From the NCBI RefSeq assembly GCF_030867145.1, contig NC_134427.1:11307001-11371000 (forward strand): DNA of 64,000 nt, in the 5' to 3' direction. Positions 1 through 64,000 of the stretch are shown here, one piece after another; the stretch's first letter is position 1; each line of letters starts with the position of its first letter. The translations under genes were made by a program, and so were the position numbers. The notes beneath the pieces were generated by a model. That model had not been told where the DNA came from, searched no databases, and was given only the letters and a program-made list of their open reading frames with translations. This stretch comes from Opisthocomus hoazin (Eukaryota > Chordata > Aves > Opisthocomiformes > Opisthocomidae).

Positions 1-2480
1 GACTTAACCTTACAGCTTGGTGGTATGAAAGCAGCATGCTTCAAAGATACTTTGTGTGAAACCAGTGGTGCTGGACTGGGCTTTGTTGTCTGAGGTTGAC
101 AGTGCTGTCTTTGTCCGGATGCAGCCTCAATTGGTAATTCAGAACTTGCTTTCTTGTGATGCCCACACATGCAGAACTGCACTGGTGTATACCCTGGGCA
201 GAAAAAAGCCTCATTTCAGCAAGATAACAGAAAATTATATAAACAAGGTTGTTAGGGATCTTGTGTTGATTTGACCTTGCTTTATCTCATATGGGTGAAA
301 ATACCAGGTGGGTAGAAACATTTGTGTTTGTGCCCTGATTCCCCTCTCTGCAGAGGATGTGCCTTTCTTCAGCTGGTGTAACTGAGGCTGATGCTAACTG
401 CAATTTTTGTATATCTGAGGTATGCTCGTACTGGTACTGCTTTAGCAAACTGCAACCCATAGATTACAAACTGCAGTTAATCCAAATACTGGTGTGCGTG
501 GCTAGTGAACCAACACTGAGTTCCAAACGCTGCCTGATCGCAGGCAACACCAGAACACCCATTATGCATGATATCTGCAGAAGCCTAGAGACTCTGCATA
601 TTTTTTCTTCACCAAGTGCCATTGCCTGGAGTGTCTTTGCATCTTTTGCACTTGTAGAAGTGCTGTTCCAGATGTGGCTTCCACCGCAGTGCCCTGTAGG
701 CTGTGAAGGTGTAGGAGTATTTCCGTGACGTAACCTCTACTCACCACGTTCTGTCTTTACTTTAGTAGTAGGCCTTTAGTGTGGGCTTGACTTGCAGGCA
801 GCAATTAACTCTCTGCCTTGTAATTCAAGATTATTTTCTGTAGGTAAATTTTAGTAACTGCGTAAATAGAGTTTATCATGTTTAAAATGTATTTATTTAA
901 GCCAGTGCACGTGTTGTTTTTTTTTTAATGCTGGTCAGGCCTAAACCAACTGTGTAGTTACCCTGGTGCAAGCCCATAACCTTGGCTTTATTCAGAGATG
1001 TAGTTTAAAAAGTTTGTGGTATGTTTGGACTGCTCTTACACAGACTTTTAATTTCAACAACAGGCACCTCTTTTTTGCTGCGTATATTCGCAATTTGGTA
1101 TTGAAGCAACTACTGTTTTAAAAAAATTTTTTACTTTTTTACATACTGAAATCTTTTAGTTCTGCATCTTTTGTGGTTATTCCTAACTGGATTACAACAA
1201 TTTTGTGGAGAAGAAATCCTGTGAGCAAGTATATTGCACACCCCCCCCCCGTTTCTGGAGGCTCATGGAGCAGCCATCCTGGTGTTAACTGGAAGATAGT
1301 ATGGTGAGATAAAATTCAACTACTTAATCAATTAATTTAAATTGATTACATTACTGATTACATTATGCTAGAACACTTTTTCCCCATCTAAATGACTTAA
1401 TGAATGGATTGCACAACAGTACTGAGGAGAGTAACACGATAGTGATGAAAATGAGCAGAAAGTGAACTTTGAACACCATCAAAAACTTTTAACTGACTTT
1501 GGAGTACCTTATTAATAGTCATTTAGATGCCTTGTATTTCTGTCGCTTTCTGCCAGGAGCAAAAGTCCTGTGGGCTGACAACTGGTTTCCTCTGGCCTCT
1601 GGTTTTCATGAGAATGAACGTCGGGAGCGCACGGATCTGTTGAGCTTTTCCGTTCAGTGGGCATTCTCAGTTTGTGATCTTACTTTTTTATTTCACCCTA
1701 CAATTCTTTGTGCGTTTTATTGTAAGTAGTCCAGTGCTTCAGTCTACAATCCATTCTGTTCCTCCCATATGTGTTTGTGGGTGGTTGGTTGTTTTTTTTT
1801 CTCCTGTGGGCAGGTAACAAATACAGACTTCATGCAATCCCATGGCTGGATTTTTTCTGTTTTCAGGAGATCAGAAAACCTGGGTTAAGTTGTGCGGGTT
1901 TCCCAAACTGTTCAAGATTCCTCAGTTTGTTACTGAATAGAAATGCAGTGTGTGTGTCTGAATTCACGGAAGAGACTTTCTGTGAAGAGATCGATGTTAA
2001 TTTTTCAATTTGCGAATGATTTCTGAAATACCGAAGTGTTTTTTTTAAGCATAGCTGAAGCCATCCGCAAGGAGCTGAGCAGTTGATGGACTGTGTCTGG
2101 AGGATGTCATGAGGCGCGCTTAGATGTGTAAGTGCTTTCTCCAGTTTACAGCTGTAGCTATTTCTGTGAAATTCAAACTAGAAGAGCCTCGCCGTGCTTT
2201 GTCTTGGAGCGCAGAACCTTGCCCTGAAGAACCCTCGGTGCTGCCTGGGCTGACCTGCAGAGCGGACGGATCGCGTGGGGCTCTGGCCCCAGCTGGGCTG
2301 TGGGGAGTGGAGTGCCTGCCAGCAGCGGGAGCCCAAGACTCTGAAGTGTGGTACTGATACATACACTGGCAACTTGATTTTATACTACAAAAGAATTTGT
2401 ATTACAGCTAACAGTTTTAAAGGAATTTTTTTTTTTTAAATTATGTGGAATTAAGTTGTAATAAACCTTTCCGCATCTCT
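1..2480 (+). other. Unassigned region upstream of TAF1, possibly the 3' UTR or 3' flank of a neighbouring gene
   Basis: No conserved coding exon is recognisable on either strand. The open frames here are short, low in conserved-looking content and lack splice context. The segment is AT-rich with T-runs and a C11 run near 1240-1250, and it ends in an AATAAA signal. That pattern fits the untranslated end of a plus-strand gene upstream of TAF1. In human the genes upstream of TAF1 are ITGB1BP2 and NONO, but I see no residue-level evidence for either. Confidence 0.3.
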
Positions 2481-2580
2481 CTGGCTCTCGTATTAACTCA
2501 CTCTGCTGTTTGTAACGCACCTCTTCTCAGCGTAGCTCTTTCCTCTGGAAAGCCAGTCCCCGTTTCTGAAATGCAATAAA
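2460..2580 (+). terminator. Candidate poly(A) signals of an upstream plus-strand gene
   Basis: Two canonical AATAAA hexamers lie at 2460-2465 and 2575-2580. The first is followed by T/G-rich sequence (2490-2515), as expected of a cleavage site. The second is only about 26 bp before the TAF1 GC box. Two signals in front of a CpG-island promoter suggest a tandem upstream gene ends here. This is inference from the hexamers alone. Confidence 0.4.
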
Positions 2581-2648
2581 CGATTTTCCGGTACGCGTCG
2601 TTGGAGGGGGCGGGGCTGCGGTTCCGCTTCCGGGCCGGCGTGGCCGCC

Positions 2649-35414
<32,766 letters not shown>

Positions 35415-36115
35415 ACTCCCTTTCCTGAGATGGTGGTCATCCTGAGCTGTTCTCGGCTCCTGAATTTCTCTTGTCCCAGTTTGTTATAAAGAACAGGGTA
35501 GTGTGGACTGTGTTAATGAGAAGTAGATTTTTTTTTTTAATATAATATTTTAATCAGTTATAAAACATGTTGCGTGACTGAGTAAATGCTGAAAAATCAG
35601 CTTTAGACAAGCATGCCCTGCGAATTTTTTGGGGTTGTTGTTGCCGGTACTAGTTCCAGAGTCCAGATCAAGATTTCTGTGGTTTGTTCTTCAGTCTTTA
35701 TAGACGTGAAATAATTTATCATAAATATTGTCCTGTTGGATACATGCATGTCTGTCAGGGGAAAAATGCTTGCTCAGGATAGAATACCTGCTGTTGGTAA
35801 ACAACTATAAAACAGTTTTCATTTCATAAAGGGTTTTTCTGTGGGACCACAGCATGAATGCAGTGTCTGAAGTCTGGTTTTAATAATTGCCTGACTACTT
35901 TGAATATTTTAGTAAACAGCTGCCCTATTTTTTTTTCTTTTTAAAGCGGCAGTTGGTCCCAGAAACCACAGCTCGGTAGTTGGGCTCTCCAGGAGGGCTT
36001 GCTGTTCACAGCAGCCTCCTCGTTGCTGGCAAGCACGCGCAGCCCCCGGGGGTTCGGTATGAAATTCTGCTGCGCTGCCGACTGACTTCATGCAAATAAA
36101 AACGGAGAAGGTGTA
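35415..36115 (+). other. TAF1: TAF1 3' UTR and TAF1-OGT intergenic region
   Basis: AT-rich sequence follows the stop codon. The only canonical AATAAA before OGT is at 36095-36100, already inside the OGT CpG island. Weaker variant hexamers (TATAAA near 35483, 35557 and 35806; AATATA near 35540) could be used earlier. I see no other gene here; the long minus-strand open frame over 35909-36568 is a GC-rich artefact. Confidence 0.5.
36095..36100 (+). terminator. TAF1: Candidate TAF1 poly(A) signal
   Basis: AATAAA, the only canonical hexamer between the TAF1 stop and the OGT start. If used, TAF1 transcripts end inside the OGT promoter island, roughly 450 bp before the probable OGT start site. Confidence 0.4.
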
Positions 36116-36703
36116 AAGCCGCGCTGCTCCCGCTGCTGTTCCTCCGCGCCCGGGCCTGGCCGCCCATTGAGCGCCCGTGCTGTGACCGGTTCCGGGGGGC
36201 CTGGCTCGCCCCCCGCCTTGCCGTGCCAGCAGGCCCCGCGCCGCACGCACCCGGATGTCCCGCGGGCGCCATGTGCGGGGCAGCCGCCCGACCGCGGCCG
36301 GCTGCGCAGGCGCAGTGCCGCCGCGCTTGTCGCGATGGCTTTGCGCGGCAGGATACCTGAGCTGACAAAGACTCCTCTGCGCGCGGCAGCCGGCTGCCTT
36401 CCGTAGAGCGTGCTTGGCGGAAGGACACGAAGGAAGTTCCGGTAGGGGTGCCGTCGCCGCACAGGGGCTCCCCACGGGCCCGCTGGCTGGCTCCGCCCGG
36501 ACTACTTGCCGGGGGGAGCTAGTTCCGGCAGCAGCCATTCGGCAGTTTGTTGCCTCCGCCAGCGCCATTTCGGGAGCCGCCGCCTTAGCGCGCCGGGAGG
36601 GTGAGCGGCTTGGTCCTGCGCCGCCCGCTTCAGCCGAGTGGGCCTCTCCGCGCCCGCGGCCCTTCTGCTGTCGTCACGAGAGCCTCCCCGGTCCCCTTTC
36701 CTG

Positions 36704-61858
<25,155 letters not shown>

Positions 61859-62725
61859 AGAGAGGCTGACTGTGCGCTCACCCAGAACTCTCCACGAACT
61901 GAGCCTCTCCAACACTTCTGCAGAGATGATGAGCTAATAACTGTGCATTTCTACTTAATCTGCCTGGTACTCTGTGGCTGAAGTAATACATGATGGTGAT
62001 TAAAGCACAGCCAGACTTATTTCTTGCATGACAGGGAAAGACTCAGTAGAGCCTGGGATCCTTTTATTCCGTGAGGAATTTGAATGGGATTGAGCTGTGT
62101 ACATGTGAGCCTGTGTGTATGAGTGATGTAGTGGTTGCTGCGGGATGTTTGAACTGCCCAACAAATTATGATTTCATGGATTGATGTAATCTTCCTGTGA
62201 ATCTCTCTCCTTTTACATGGATTGGGAACTGGAGCGTTTTAACGTTTGATTTTGGGTACTCCTGTTGGTATATGTGTGGTTCTCCCATGACAAGATTTCC
62301 AGCTAGTGAGTGTTGCTCCCTGCATTGATTTCTAAACTGTGTGGACTGAAAGGGCACATTTGCTGGTGTAGTCTTTTTTTATAGGTTTTATAAACCACTT
62401 GAGCCTATATCAGCCTTTTAATGTTTGACCTCTGTTTTGGAGCTCTCTGTAATGTGCTGGTTTAGATAAGGACTTAGGGATTTTTGTTTTTAAGCTTCTC
62501 CAATAACTCAGCTAATTGGCTTCATGATGGCAGCTCCTCTTTTGTTGAAAAAAGATTTGATTTGAAATTAATCCTCCCCACAAGTGTTTGAAGTAAACAC
62601 AAACTGGTGCCAAATACATATCTTTCACAGGAATGATTGTTAATTATGTACAGAGGTGCAGTCCTAGGTACTGTAGCAAAGACTTTAAACAAAAAATAAA
62701 GCTTTGGTTTGCCAGTTTGATTTGA
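61859..62725 (+). other. OGT: OGT 3' UTR
   Basis: AT-rich untranslated sequence ending at a canonical AATAAA (62695-62700) with T/G-rich sequence after it. This gives a 3' UTR of about 850-870 nt. Later, distal sites cannot be excluded. Confidence 0.75.
62695..62700 (+). terminator. OGT: OGT poly(A) signal
   Basis: AATAAA inside an A-rich run, followed by GCTTTGGTTTGCC and further T/G-rich sequence, as expected for cleavage about 15-25 nt downstream. Confidence 0.75.
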
Positions 62726-63040
62726 CCAGCGTTTCACGTTTTCTGCTGCCGTTCTTGTGTTGCTGTCAGAAAAGTATTCTGAACTGCTGGCCTTTCATCT
62801 TCCTTTTGTGAATTATTTTTTAAATAATGCTATTTATTTCGGCTGAAATAATCCCAGGTAAGTGTAGATCTTGCATGTAGACCTTTGTTTCCACTAGTTT
62901 AGACTAAACCCTCCCAAACATAAGAGCCTCACAGTGGCTTATTTCTTTTTGGCCTTGAAGGTCATGGCCCCCGTGTAAGTTAACGCTTCTATTTAGAACA
63001 AGCAACACTAGCTTTCCCCAGCCCCTAAATCCCCGAGGTG
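62726..63040. other. Intergenic spacer after OGT
   Basis: About 300 bp of AT-rich sequence between the OGT poly(A) site and the next CpG island. Nothing gene-like was seen. Confidence 0.6.
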
Positions 63041-63770
63041 GGTGAGGGACTGCACTGTCGAAAGCGTGTCCACCTTGCTTACGGCGCTAGGGCTGTTGCT
63101 GGTGTGCAGCGGGTGAGTTTGCTGCTTGTGCTCGGCTGCAGCCTCTGGCTCCTGCGGCCTGGTGCCGTGGGGGACCCCTGCCTGAGGTGCTCTCGCACCT
63201 TCTCCTGTCAGCAGCAGCTGTCTGGTACCGCAGGGCGGCGAACGCTTCTTTTACAACCAGCGTCTCCCGAGAGCGGCGTCCGGCGCGCAGTCGGAGCCGG
63301 GCCCGCTTTTCCCGTCTGGCGGCCGGCCCCTCTCGCCCGTGTGCGCAGGCGCGGGGCGGCGCGCATGCGGCCTGGCCCGGTGCCCCGGAAGCGCTGCGGC
63401 GGGGCGCGGGCGGTTTGAAGCGGGATGGAGCGGGCAGCGGTGCGTCGGGGGCCGCCGTCCCCTTCTCCCCCCACACCGTCCCGTCCCTGGGCCCGGCGGG
63501 CCACTCACGCTCCCTTTCCTTTACAGCTCGAGGAGGCACGGGACGGGGCCCCGCCGCAGCAGAGGCGCCCGCAGGCCCGGGGCTGTGAGGGCCGCCCTGA
63601 CACCCCCCTCCACAGTCAGGGCCGGGAGCGGGCGGGGAGCGGGCCCGGGGGCCGTCCCGGCGGCGGGCCCTCAGGCTCGCGCAGTGGCGGCTCTTTCTGC
63701 GGTTTGGCTGCGGGCGGAGCGGCGGCAGGGAGCCGGGCCCGGCGGGGCGGCAGGTGAGGCGGCGCCCCGT
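63040..63770 (+). promoter_or_regulatory. CpG-island promoter of a gene leaving the window
   Basis: Sharp CpG-rich block with an NRF1-type TGCGCAGGCGC (63342-63352) and a second NRF1-like GCGCATGCGG (63361-63370). No TATA box. It resembles the TAF1 and OGT promoters in composition. In human the gene after OGT is GCNA on the same strand; that assignment is synteny-based only. Confidence 0.6.
63425..63753 (+). CDS. Candidate first exon(s) of an unidentified gene (partial)
   Basis: An ATG in a fair initiation context (cgggATGg) lies about 55 bp downstream of the NRF1-like sites. An open frame runs from it to a good donor, GGCAG|GTGAGG at 63753. Alternatively a donor GCG|GTGCGT (63440) and a strong acceptor ctttcctttacag (ending 63525) would remove an 86 bp intron and join ATGGAGCGGGCAGCG to CTCGAGGAGGCA in phase. 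The predicted protein is Arg/Pro/Gly-rich, so it may simply reflect GC-rich UTR. I do not recognise it. Confidence 0.3.
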
Positions 63771-64000
63771 GGGGCAGCAGCCCCGCGTCCTCTTTACTGA
63801 TCCTGTCTAAATATAACTTAGATTGCGCTTGTTTTATGATGATCGGTAGCTATTTGCATCTTTAAGAGTTGCAGTCTTTAAAGTTTGGGGGGCTTTAATG
63901 CAATTAAAATAAGCTGTCTTAACATTTTTAAGCAATTGTATAGTGTGGTTTTCAAGTTGTTAATGTTTGGGCTTTGTCAGAAAAAGAAACAATTTGGTAA
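63754..64000 (+). other. Start of first intron of the downstream candidate gene
   Basis: CpG-rich for about 30 bp after the donor and then AT-rich, like the start of a first intron. No exon was seen before the window ends. Confidence 0.3.

Noticed and set aside
357-728. 123-residue plus-strand open frame upstream of TAF1
   Set aside because: Cys/Ser-rich without recognisable family features or a conserved-looking pattern; better explained as chance in UTR or flank.
35909-36568. 219-residue open frame on the minus strand across the OGT CpG island
   Set aside because: Composition is Arg/Ala/Pro/Gly-rich as expected of CpG-island DNA, it overlaps the OGT promoter, and it shows no domain or splice context.
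63087-63539. 150-residue minus-strand frame in the third CpG island
   Set aside because: GC-rich composition artefact; the donor and acceptor signals in the island read on the plus strand.

Overview
This is vertebrate nuclear DNA, almost certainly from a bird. Both recognisable proteins are near-identical to vertebrate TAF1 and OGT. The introns are short by mammalian standards: TAF1 takes about 33 kb and OGT about 25 kb. Interspersed repeats are sparse. The clearest repeats are two copies of the CR1 LINE 3' end, the typical avian retroposon, with the usual ATTCTGTG tail. I cannot name the species. TAF1 followed by OGT on the same strand is the arrangement known from human Xq13.1.

Layout: positions 1-2590 hold no gene I can identify, but two AATAAA signals just upstream of TAF1 suggest the 3' end of a plus-strand neighbour. 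TAF1 runs from a CpG-island promoter (GC box, ETS site) through 40 coding exons, 2649-35414. The joined reading frame is 5,886 nt, or 1,961 residues, open with every junction in phase. A second CpG island (about 36.1-37.0 kb) carries NRF1-, ETS- and YY1-like sites and starts OGT. OGT has 22 coding exons, 36704-61858, with a 3,138 nt frame of 1,045 residues, and a poly(A) signal at 62695. A third CpG island (about 63.0-63.8 kb) looks like the promoter and first exon of another plus-strand gene that leaves the window. By human synteny GCNA is a candidate, but nothing in the sequence proves it.

Function: TAF1 is the largest TFIID subunit and helps recruit RNA polymerase II to promoters. OGT puts single O-linked GlcNAc residues on nuclear and cytosolic proteins. 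They are independent transcription units linked by synteny.

The most unusual stretch is OGT intron 4 (43400-46361). In mammals this is a detained intron that senses O-GlcNAc level. Here it contains a CpG-rich, GCGC-studded 2 kb block unlike other introns in the window, three small exon-like units each ending at the same GGTAACG donor, and the counterpart of the human mitochondrial-OGT leader with its start codon replaced by ATA and its frame broken. TAF1 has two GC-AG introns, an in-frame 39-residue exon that I do not recall from human TAF1, and an enlarged charged linker. Two near-perfect short-loop hairpins flank OGT exon 12. No CRISPR, viral, toxin or prokaryotic-type element was seen.
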